This document shows positions 1 to 6,208 of a DNA stretch of 6,261 bases, piece after piece. The position numbers and the translations under genes are program-made. How positions within the stretch are numbered: the first letter of the stretch is position 1; each line of letters opens with the position of its first letter. The notes under the pieces are model-generated. The model saw only the letters and a program-made list of their open reading frames with translations, ran no database searches and was not told where the DNA came from. Source of the DNA: an uncultured Lachnobacterium sp. (GTDB lineage: Bacteria; Bacillota; Clostridia; Lachnospirales; Lachnospiraceae); contig CAMFPD010000134.1 of NCBI GenBank assembly GCA_945971355.1, forward strand, positions 1-6,261. Direction: 5' to 3'.

Positions 1-1792
1 CTAATTTGTAATTTTCAGCCTGTGCCATAAAAAGCTTGTAGTAAAGACTGTCTGTTTTCTTCATGAGGTTGGCATGTGTATCAAAATCTGAAACTGTTCC
101 TCCATCTATAATAAGAATCTTGTCGCAGAATACAGAGGATGACATACGATGGGAAATATATATGGCTGTCTTGTCCTCAACAAGAGAATTAAACTTCTCA
201 TATATCTCTGCCTCTGCAATAGGATCAAGAGCACTTGCCGGCTCGTCGAGGATAACCATGCTGGCAGGTTTATACAGGGCTCTTGCAATAGCAATCTTTT
301 GTCCCTGACCACCGGACATCTCTATTCCATCCTCGTCATAATCCTTTCCAAAGCGGCTCTTCACGCCAAGAGGAAGTGAATCCACCTTTTCCTTCATTCC
401 AACCTCTTCTATCAAACGAGAAACCTTCTCTGTTTTTTTCACTGCATCAGTGCCTTCAAAATTATCTCCCTGACAGGATATATTCTCCTCAATAGAAAAA
501 TTAAACAACTTATAATCCTGGAAAACCGCTGATATAGATTTCATATATGAATTGTAATCATAATCATATATGTTTTTGCCGTTCACAAGGATTTGTCCGC
601 TGTCAGCCTTATACATTCTGCATATAAGCTTAACCAGTGTAGACTTTCCAGCACCGTTCAGACCAACTATTGAAATCTTTTCACCCTTATGAATTTCAAA
701 AGTAATGTTTTTGAGTATTGGCTTTTCTGCTTTTGGATAAGTAAATGTCACATCACGAAACTCTACTGTTTCAATATCTCCTGAGAACATTTCCTTGCCA
801 TACTCTTTGGTCTCCTCCTCAAGAGTCATAAATTCCATATATGGCTCCAAAAAGCCCATCATCTGAAGTAAACCAACTATCTGTTCCCCAAACTTTTCAA
901 TAGATGTAGAGAAATTAATCGCAGAGGTTACATACATCGTAAGGTCTCCCAATGAAAGCTGTCTTCCAAATTTGTCTGATAATGTCCTGATTCCCACATA
1001 TATATATGAAAAAACTGAAACTGCCTCACTTACAATAGCCATCATTCCAATGCCTACTCCCATCTTGCCAAAAGCACTTCCCATCATGTCGCAGGTTAGT
1101 TCATTGTCCCTTTTTACTGTATCAGTAATCATCGGCTCCATTCCGTAGAGACGTATCTCCTTCTGTGCTTTTGCTTCCATTGTCAGGTTAAAATAATATC
1201 CAAATCTTCTGTTAATTGGAATAATACTTTGCATTGCATTTTGCATTTCTTTCATCATTATGCTATAACACAAAAGCATCAATGCCGTTCCAAGCACTAT
1301 TGCAACAATAAGAACCGGACCAAGGGTTGCCATAATAGCAACCAGTCCTATCAAGGTCACCGCCTGTGTGAGACACTGGGAAGCCTCGGTTATGGTTGAC
1401 TCTATTGCATTCTGGTTTGTGATGGCAAAAATGGCTCTCTCCTTCAAATCAAGATAATATGGATCCTCCAGATAAGAATATTCAAGATTCATAATCTTTT
1501 CACCCATTATCTCAACCATCATATTTGATAAGTATTCTTTCTTCACATCCAGATATCTGCTTAGGATGTTCTCTATCAATTTCATTAAGCAGTTGTTAAG
1601 CACTATCAATCCACCAAAAATTATTATCATCCTGATGTTCTTGTCTCCTGTAAGCTCATCGATTAACAACTTTGGAAGAATGACATTTAATATTAACTTT
1701 CCTCCTGAAGTAGCTGAATTAAACAGCATTACCATAATATATGCCGGCGAAACGCTCCATGCAAGCTTAAAAAAATGTACTAACTGTTTCAT
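1..1792 (-). CDS. ABC exporter half-transporter (membrane domain + ATPase), 3' end cut by window edge
   Basis: The minus-strand frame stays open from the ATG at 1792-1790 to the window edge: 597 codons with no stop. The last residues read AENYKL, and the neighbour ends at a comparable point, so only a few residues are probably missing. The N-terminal half (about 1-320) is hydrophobic, with likely membrane segments near 18-45, 55-73, 143-178 and 244-268. Residues 211-218 (KEIRLYGM) resemble an exporter coupling-helix region. The ATPase half has Walker A GLNGAGKST (377-385), Q-loop Q425, signature MSGGQ (492-496), Walker B MVILDEP (512-518, catalytic E517), D-loop SALD and switch His548, so it looks catalytically competent. 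Exporters of this type pump lipids, drugs or peptides out of the cytoplasm. There is no N-terminal peptidase domain. Its start overlaps the stop of the upstream transporter, so the two are probably co-translated and form a heterodimer. The substrate is unknown. Confidence 0.93.
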   Translation of the reverse strand, partial: MKQLVHFFKLAWSVSPAYIMVMLFNSATSGGKLILNVILPKLLIDELTGDKNIRMIIIFGGLIVLNNCLMKLIENILSRYLDVKKEYLSNMMVEIMGEKIMNLEYSYLEDPYYLDLKERAIFAITNQNAIESTITEASQCLTQAVTLIGLVAIMATLGPVLIVAIVLGTALMLLCYSIMMKEMQNAMQSIIPINRRFGYYFNLTMEAKAQKEIRLYGMEPMITDTVKRDNELTCDMMGSAFGKMGVGIGMMAIVSEAVSVFSYIYVGIRTLSDKFGRQLSLGDLTMYVTSAINFSTSIEKFGEQIVGLLQMMGFLEPYMEFMTLEEETKEYGKEMFSGDIETVEFRDVTFTYPKAEKPILKNITFEIHKGEKISIVGLNGAGKSTLVKLICRMYKADSGQILVNGKNIYDYDYNSYMKSISAVFQDYKLFNFSIEENISCQGDNFEGTDAVKKTEKVSRLIEEVGMKEKVDSLPLGVKSRFGKDYDEDGIEMSGGQGQKIAIARALYKPASMVILDEPASALDPIAEAEIYEKFNSLVEDKTAIYISHRMSSSVFCDKILIIDGGTVSDFDTHANLMKKTDSLYYKLFMAQAENYKL

Positions 1793-3585
1793 ACTGCAGC
1801 TTCCTCCTGATAATATTTTCCCTGTACTACAAACATATCATAGTAAAGTCCCTGTTTTTCCATCAGTTCTTCATGGGTTCCGTATTCCTTCACTCCATCC
1901 TTATCGAAAAGAGCTATTTTGTCGCAAAACTTAGTGCTGGCAAGTCTATGGGAAATATATATAGCAGTCTTTCCTTCAACCAATGAGCTGAAACTCTCAT
2001 ATATCTCTGCCTCAGCAAGAGCATCGAGGGCAGCTGTAGGCTCATCCATTATTATCATTGGTGCATCCTTGTAGAGAGCTCTGGCAATTGCAAGCTTCTG
2101 TCTCTCTCCTCCTGAGAAATCAGTTCCCTGCTCATCTATAACCTTGAGCATCATTTGATCAAGTCCCTTATCCAGACTACTTAATTTCTTTCCAAGTCCC
2201 ACTCTTTCTAATACTTCCCTGACTTTATCATCATCGGAATTTTCATTTTTGCAGGTTACATTTTCCCTGAGGGTAAATGCGAGTATATTGAAATCCTGAA
2301 ATACAGTAGAATACAAGTCATAAAGAGCCTGCTTATTCCATTCTCTGATATCAATACCATTTATATATATGTGACCTTCATTAGGCTCATATAAACCACA
2401 GATTAACTTAACCAGAGTAGATTTTCCCGCACCATTTATACCAACAATTGCAAGCCTCTCTCCCTTATGAATTGTGAAGGAGAAGTCCTTATATATATCC
2501 ACATCTGTATTAGGGTATCTGAAGGTTACATGATCAAAAACAATTTCCACCTGTCCATCTATCTTTGGTGACTGCTCACCTTCCGTGATAAGAGGTGCAT
2601 CAATCAGTCGGAAGTAATCATTAACATACTCACCCTCATTTCTGATAAATGTCATATATTCCCCATACTCAATCATAAGTGCCATAAGACTTGTTATAAG
2701 CGCCACATACATTGTAAATGAGCTAATTGGCATTCCATTATATGTTTTTTCTATAAGAATTCCATACATAACAACATTTGTCAGAAGAAGGGTTAAAAGG
2801 CTCGCTCCCCCAAGCCAAAATTTTTTATTGGCAAGCATTCTTTTTACACCTACATAAGCATTGATTTCACTTTTATAATTATCGAGTATACGCTGTCTTA
2901 AATCAAAAATTCTTATATCCTTTCCAAATGTAAAATCCTGTGTTGTATTTCTGAAATATCTCATCCTTCTTGAAGCTTTAGCTATATCCTCTTTTTTGGC
3001 ATATTCCAGGTCATGCACCTTGGCAGATACCCACATTATTACAATCACATGCAAAACCAATGCCAGCACCACAAATGGACTGAGGGTCATTCCAACAACA
3101 CACATACCAATCAATGTAATAGTCATGGCAGGAAGCTTTGCCAGATGATTATAAAGGCCTTCAATTCCCTCTGCATTGTTGTTTCCTGCATTCATTGCCT
3201 TATCGTACTTTTCCCAGAATGTGGAATCCTCAACATTTTTATAATCCATGTTTTGTATCTTCTCGCTGCACCTGATTATATAGCGCAGCCTTATTCTCAT
3301 ATTCTCAGCACTGATAACCTGAGTCAGATAATTGTTCATGAATCCACACAGTCCAGCAATAGCTAAATATACCAAAAGCACAATTACAAGCGGCTTAACA
3401 GCGTCTTTTCCAAATTGTTCTAATGTTCCTATTGCAATCTTTGGAAGTACAACACTCATAAATGGGTATATACCTGCAAAAATAGTCAGACATGCTACCC
3501 TGAAAAACTGCTTTTTGTCTTCCTTCGCCACAACAGCCAGCATTCTCTTAATTAAAGGAATGATTTTGTAGTCTGTTTTTTCCAT
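1789..3585 (-). CDS. ABC exporter half-transporter (membrane domain + ATPase), complete
   Basis: This is a 598-residue protein, the usual length for a fused half-transporter. I chose the ATG at 3585 because an AGGAG lies seven bases before it. The in-frame ATG at 3591 is only one base from that site, and the TTG at 3609 (606 residues) has no visible site. Likely membrane segments lie near 28-50, 64-86, 152-187, 260-278 and 286-305. The ATPase domain shows Walker A GINGAGKST (382-390), Q-loop Q430, signature FSGGE (490-494), Walker B MIIMDEP (510-516, catalytic E515), D-loop AALD and switch His546. It is therefore a multidrug/lipid/peptide-exporter-type ABC protein, not an importer. It is the first gene of the minus-strand unit, and its TGA stop overlaps the next gene's ATG. 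The pair probably assembles as a heterodimer in the cytoplasmic membrane. Divergent ArsR-type regulators suggest inducible expression. The substrate cannot be inferred. Confidence 0.95.
   Translation of the reverse strand: MEKTDYKIIPLIKRMLAVVAKEDKKQFFRVACLTIFAGIYPFMSVVLPKIAIGTLEQFGKDAVKPLVIVLLVYLAIAGLCGFMNNYLTQVISAENMRIRLRYIIRCSEKIQNMDYKNVEDSTFWEKYDKAMNAGNNNAEGIEGLYNHLAKLPAMTITLIGMCVVGMTLSPFVVLALVLHVIVIMWVSAKVHDLEYAKKEDIAKASRRMRYFRNTTQDFTFGKDIRIFDLRQRILDNYKSEINAYVGVKRMLANKKFWLGGASLLTLLLTNVVMYGILIEKTYNGMPISSFTMYVALITSLMALMIEYGEYMTFIRNEGEYVNDYFRLIDAPLITEGEQSPKIDGQVEIVFDHVTFRYPNTDVDIYKDFSFTIHKGERLAIVGINGAGKSTLVKLICGLYEPNEGHIYINGIDIREWNKQALYDLYSTVFQDFNILAFTLRENVTCKNENSDDDKVREVLERVGLGKKLSSLDKGLDQMMLKVIDEQGTDFSGGERQKLAIARALYKDAPMIIMDEPTAALDALAEAEIYESFSSLVEGKTAIYISHRLASTKFCDKIALFDKDGVKEYGTHEELMEKQGLYYDMFVVQGKYYQEEAAV
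1803..1808 (-). promoter_or_regulatory. Strong ribosome binding site for the second transporter gene
   Basis: A perfect AGGAGG on the minus strand lies 10 bases before the ATG at 1792. It sits inside the last codons of the upstream transporter gene. It supports this start, and with the ATGA overlap at 1789-1792 it suggests coupled translation of the two subunits. Confidence 0.85.
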
Positions 3586-3592
3586 TTTCATT

Positions 3593-3597
3593 CTCCT
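3593..3597 (-). promoter_or_regulatory. Ribosome binding site that decides the first transporter's start
   Basis: AGGAG on the minus strand, seven bases upstream of the ATG at 3585. The spacing selects this ATG over the nearby in-frame ATG (3591) and TTG (3609), giving 598 rather than 600 or 606 residues. Confidence 0.75.
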
Positions 3598-3623
3598 CTT
3601 CTTATGCAACTGATATCACCAGT

Positions 3624-3652
3624 CTAATAACATGCATTACTCAAATAATCAA
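3624..3652 (-). promoter_or_regulatory. Candidate sigma-A promoter for the transporter unit
   Basis: On the minus strand, TTGATT (3652-3647) is followed after 17 bases by TATTAG (3629-3624), with a TG one base upstream giving an extended -10. The -10 matches consensus at only four of six bases, so it is weaker than the facing promoter. Transcription would start near 3617, leaving a leader of about 32 bases. The -35 box touches the left arm of the central inverted repeat, so a protein bound there could repress it. Other AT-rich matches exist nearby, so the call is moderate. Confidence 0.5.
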
Positions 3653-3709
3653 TATCAAACATATGTTAAACAATAATCAAACATTAATGTTAGATATATG
3701 TTTGATATT
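3651..3709. repeat. Inverted repeat between the divergent promoters, probable operator
   Basis: The left arm AATATCAAACATAT (3651-3664) is the exact reverse complement of the right arm ATATGTTTGATATT (3696-3709). Extending inward to 3672 and 3688 gives 22-base arms with 19 matches. The octamer TCAAACAT occurs three times: 3655-3662, 3677-3684 and, inverted, 3698-3705. The right arm covers the -35 box of the regulator promoter, and the left arm touches the -35 box of the transporter promoter. ArsR-family repressors bind AT-rich imperfect palindromes that often include TCAAA/TTTGA half-sites, which fits the regulators encoded next door. Binding by these proteins is inferred from position and base pattern only. 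Confidence 0.7.
3680..3691. repeat. Central palindrome AACATTAATGTT inside the operator region
   Basis: This is a perfect 12-base palindrome. The symmetry extends to 18 of 20 positions over 3676-3695 (ATC on one side, GAT on the other, one mismatched pair). It lies midway between the outer inverted-repeat arms and overlaps the second TCAAACAT copy. It is a reasonable core binding site for a dimeric winged-helix regulator placed to affect both promoters. Confidence 0.6.
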
Positions 3710-3730
3710 AATTTAGATTCATGTTATAAT
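3702..3730 (+). promoter_or_regulatory. Near-consensus sigma-A promoter for the two regulator genes
   Basis: TTGATA (3702-3707, five of six matches) and a perfect TATAAT (3725-3730) are separated by 17 bases. A TG at 3722-3723 makes a full extended -10. Transcription should start near 3737, about 60 bases before the first regulator's ATG. The -35 box lies wholly inside the right arm of the inverted repeat, which predicts autorepression by a protein bound there. Confidence 0.82.
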
Positions 3731-3758
3731 ATCATTAGACAAATGTCAATAATTATTT

Positions 3759-3774
3759 TTAGATATATATCTAA
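3759..3774. repeat. Perfect 16-base palindrome in the regulator leader
   Basis: TTAGATATATATCTAA equals its own reverse complement. It lies about 22-37 bases after the predicted transcription start and about 10 bases before the ribosome binding site. Its first ten bases (TTAGATATAT) also occur at 3690-3699 beside the central operator, so it could be a downstream operator. As RNA it would form only a weak A-U hairpin. Confidence 0.6.
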
Positions 3775-3784
3775 CTTTATTTTT

Positions 3785-3789
3785 GAGGA
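3785..3789 (+). promoter_or_regulatory. Ribosome binding site that decides the first regulator's start
   Basis: GAGGA lies seven bases before the ATG at 3797. The frame is open further upstream to an ATG at 3698, but that codon lies inside the operator and upstream of the -10 box, so it cannot be on the mRNA from the predicted promoter. Confidence 0.75.
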
Positions 3790-3796
3790 CTATCTA

Positions 3797-4972
3797 ATGA
3801 ACGAAAATAACCATGAAAACTATACATCATCACATTTATTGCAGCTCTCATACGATTTCCTTGCCTGCTACTGTTCCAGCAAGGATTTAGATACAGCTGT
3901 AAATGATATGTTGAAAAACTACCCAATAGATAGAGAGGCCTTTTTCTCTGAAAATTGTGAGACAATCGATTTATTTCACAAAATGCAAAAGGACGCCTTA
4001 CGGTCTCTTTCAGATATAGACGAAGATATTCGTTTCTATTTTGCCGCACCTGATTCCGAGGGCAAATACGAGGCAGCATACGGAGTTCTCACATTACAAT
4101 CAGGAATCTTTGCTAATTTGACAGGAACTCTGGATGAATATATGACAAAATTAACAGAGATATCAGATGACGAATATCACCAAAAGCTACATGGAATACT
4201 ATCCTCCTACAACAATACCATTATCAAAAGCGATGCTGGTCAGGGTACGCTTTCATCTGCTGCTGATGTGGTAAACTACATTCTTCAAATGGATATTCCA
4301 ACCGAGGTCAAATGGTGTTTGCAGGATTTTTATTTTCATAGAACAGAACACCTGAAAAAGCTCCGTACTATTTTTGAAAGAATAATCTCATTTATAAGTG
4401 AGTATGAAAATGAGCTTGATAAACTCTTTTCACGCTTTTTCTCCTATTGGGAACAGTGCATTGGCGCCAGGGATTTCTACACATTTTTAAAAGAGGATTT
4501 CGCTTTACTTCCAGATATGGAAATAAACCCTTTTGGATACATGCTTCGACCAAGCCTTTTTCCTTTTGGTTTTTCCCTTGAGGCTCCTTTTGATGAAACA
4601 ACTGGAGAATATACGAAGTCTTCAACCTTGACCCTGGGAGTTTTATATGGTTCTGCATTGACCCCTAACACTGTACTTTCCGGCTTTGACCCAGGACAAA
4701 ATGAGGAGAAATGTCTTGATGCCATAAAGCTTTTGGCCGATCCAAGCCGCTTTGAAATTTTAAAATACATTTCCCACAAGGAGGCATATGCCTCTGAGAT
4801 TGCAAACCACCTTGGACTTACCAGTGCCACGGTATCCCACCATATGGGAACCTTGTACGCATCAGACATAGTGACAATAACAAAAACTAACAACAAACTG
4901 TATTACAAATTAAACAAAGAAACACTGAAAAAATATCTATCCTATTTCGAAAACAAGCTAACAACAAATTAA
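3797..4972 (+). CDS. ArsR-type winged-helix regulator with a large unrecognised N-terminal domain (first of pair)
   Basis: This is a 391-residue cytoplasmic protein, several times longer than a typical ArsR repressor (about 100 residues). The C-terminal part (about 303-390) is a clear ArsR-type winged helix: AIKLLADPSRFEIL (309-322), then EIANHLGL (334-341), then the recognition-helix segment TSATVSHHM (342-350), then a wing ending in KLYYKL. The metal-site signature ELCVCDL of classical ArsR proteins is absent; YASEIANHL stands in that place. Residues 1-300 look mostly helical and I do not recognise the domain; visible landmarks are YW (218-219), NPFGY (244-248), TTGEY (268-272) and GVLYG (281-285). 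It probably acts as a dimeric DNA-binding one-component sensor, with the long domain binding a ligand or partner. It is promoter-proximal, 10 bases before its paralogue and divergent from the exporter genes, whose expression it probably controls. The start was chosen by its ribosome binding site. Confidence 0.9.
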   Translation: MNENNHENYTSSHLLQLSYDFLACYCSSKDLDTAVNDMLKNYPIDREAFFSENCETIDLFHKMQKDALRSLSDIDEDIRFYFAAPDSEGKYEAAYGVLTLQSGIFANLTGTLDEYMTKLTEISDDEYHQKLHGILSSYNNTIIKSDAGQGTLSSAADVVNYILQMDIPTEVKWCLQDFYFHRTEHLKKLRTIFERIISFISEYENELDKLFSRFFSYWEQCIGARDFYTFLKEDFALLPDMEINPFGYMLRPSLFPFGFSLEAPFDETTGEYTKSSTLTLGVLYGSALTPNTVLSGFDPGQNEEKCLDAIKLLADPSRFEILKYISHKEAYASEIANHLGLTSATVSHHMGTLYASDIVTITKTNNKLYYKLNKETLKKYLSYFENKLTTN

Positions 4973-4976
4973 GAGG
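4971..4976 (+). promoter_or_regulatory. Ribosome binding site of the second regulator
   Basis: AAGAGG overlaps the TAA stop of the first regulator and lies six bases before the ATG at 4983. This arrangement favours coupled translation and roughly matched amounts of the two regulators. Confidence 0.65.
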
Positions 4977-4982
4977 TTATAT

Positions 4983-6143
4983 ATGGATATAAGAACTGAT
5001 GTTGACTATTTGAGTGAAAGCATCTCACTTTTAATATTTATGGGGCGCAATGTAAGCTATGAGGAATATATCGTGGAAACTGTGCGTAAAAGTGCATATG
5101 ATTACAAAGCCCTCCTCGATGTAAAAAAAGACGAGATAAAATGCTTATCCCAAATACAAAAAGAATTTAAAGAAGAATTCAAAACCGATTGGAAGGAATT
5201 TGAATACTACTTTAAACCAGTTACAGAAACTGGTTATCGTGATTGTATAGGAAGAATTCTGCTTTTATGGGAAGAATTTAATCATTCAAAACTTATTTCT
5301 ATCGAGGACTACACAGAAAACATGTTAAACATGAGTCGTGAAGAATTCACAATTAAATTTGCGGAGACCCTCCAGGGACTTGGAAATTCGCTACGTGACT
5401 CCACTCAATTTAGCAAGCTAAAAACAGACGATGATATACTGCGTTTCATTATATCTTTAAATATTTCAAAAGAAAATTGTTTAAAGCTGGAGGATTGCTA
5501 CCTGAATTACAAAACTCACCTGGATAAAATATTAGGTTATATACAACGAACCAGCCAAATTCTCCAAAGGCACCACAAAGAATTATCCAAAATAATGTGT
5601 GATACCAAAGATTATTGGGATAACAAAATAGGAGACGAGGATTTCATAGAGCATTTTGCCAAAGAATCTAAGGCAATAGCTGATATGCCGCATAATCCAC
5701 TGGGATATGTAATTGCTCTCGACATTTTTTCTCCATTTATAACAGGCATCTCTTTCAATATGGATGATGATACAGGAGAATATTTAGCACCACTTGCAAT
5801 TTCTATTGGCATACTATACTGTGATGAATATCCTTTGTCCTACAACGAGACAGCTCCACCACATTTATGGGACGAAGAGTATTACTTAAACGCACTAAAG
5901 CTTATAAGTGAAAAAAATCGATTCGCTATTTTATCTAATATAAAAACTGAGCCTTCCTTCGGAAATGAAATAGCAGGTCGGCTTGGCCTTACAACCGCAA
6001 CTGTTTCTCACCATATGAACCAGCTTGTGGACAGTGATCTAGTGTACTACAAACAAAACGGGACAAGGTTTTACTACTACTCGAACCAGGATAATCTGAA
6101 GAAGTGCTTCGAATTCATCCGTGCAGAACTCAACCTCCACTGA
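4983..6143 (+). CDS. ArsR-type winged-helix regulator, paralogue of the preceding gene (second of pair)
   Basis: This 386-residue protein is collinear with its neighbour along its whole length. The winged helix (about 298-383) contains ALKLISEKNRFAIL (304-317), EIAGRLGL (329-336), the recognition-helix segment TTATVSHHM (337-345) and a wing reaching FYYYS. By my hand alignment about 36 of 86 positions match the first regulator here. The N-terminal region is more diverged but keeps YW (211-212), IG (216-217), NPLGY (238-242), DTGEY (263-267) and GILY (276-279). No classical metal-binding cysteine motif is visible. The near-identical recognition helices suggest that both proteins read the same or similar operators and could heterodimerise, which is inference. 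The long domain is unrecognised and may sense a ligand. The gene follows after 10 bases without its own promoter, and a terminator follows it. It could act as co-repressor, activator or antagonist of the first regulator; the sequence does not decide. Confidence 0.9.
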   Translation: MDIRTDVDYLSESISLLIFMGRNVSYEEYIVETVRKSAYDYKALLDVKKDEIKCLSQIQKEFKEEFKTDWKEFEYYFKPVTETGYRDCIGRILLLWEEFNHSKLISIEDYTENMLNMSREEFTIKFAETLQGLGNSLRDSTQFSKLKTDDDILRFIISLNISKENCLKLEDCYLNYKTHLDKILGYIQRTSQILQRHHKELSKIMCDTKDYWDNKIGDEDFIEHFAKESKAIADMPHNPLGYVIALDIFSPFITGISFNMDDDTGEYLAPLAISIGILYCDEYPLSYNETAPPHLWDEEYYLNALKLISEKNRFAILSNIKTEPSFGNEIAGRLGLTTATVSHHMNQLVDSDLVYYKQNGTRFYYYSNQDNLKKCFEFIRAELNLH

Positions 6144-6162
6144 TCCTCGCAAACAACATTTC

Positions 6163-6208
6163 AAAAACACCATCCCTCACGCCGCCAGGCAAGGGCTGGT
6201 GTTTTTTT
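6163..6208 (+). terminator. Rho-independent terminator of the regulator unit
   Basis: AAAAACACCATCCC (6163-6176) pairs with 6193-6206 with one mismatch, and the stem runs into seven T residues (6202-6208). The 16-base loop can form a small inner GCC/GGC stem (6181-6190). It begins 20 bases after the second regulator's stop, so it ends the two-gene transcript. On the opposite strand the tail is only five T residues, so it may also act weakly on transcripts entering from the right. Confidence 0.88.

Noticed and set aside
3013..3571. Plus-strand open frames opposite the first transporter gene.
   Set aside because: They lie opposite the well-supported membrane-domain coding sequence, and their translations look like complements of hydrophobic codons rather than real proteins.
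1..3585. Assignment of the exporter to bacteriocin export with leader cleavage.
   Set aside because: Neither subunit has an N-terminal cysteine-peptidase domain; both start close to the first membrane segment. No precursor peptide or modification enzyme is present in the window.
3586..3796. The divergent intergenic region as a site for a small peptide gene, such as an exported peptide substrate.
   Set aside because: No short frame with a ribosome binding site and start codon fits. The space is filled by promoters and repeats, and the open frame from 3698 is simply the upstream extension of the first regulator.
4392..4896. Minus-strand open frames inside the first regulator gene.
   Set aside because: They overlap a gene with clear protein-family evidence, lack ribosome binding sites and give sequences with no domain character, so they are shadow frames.
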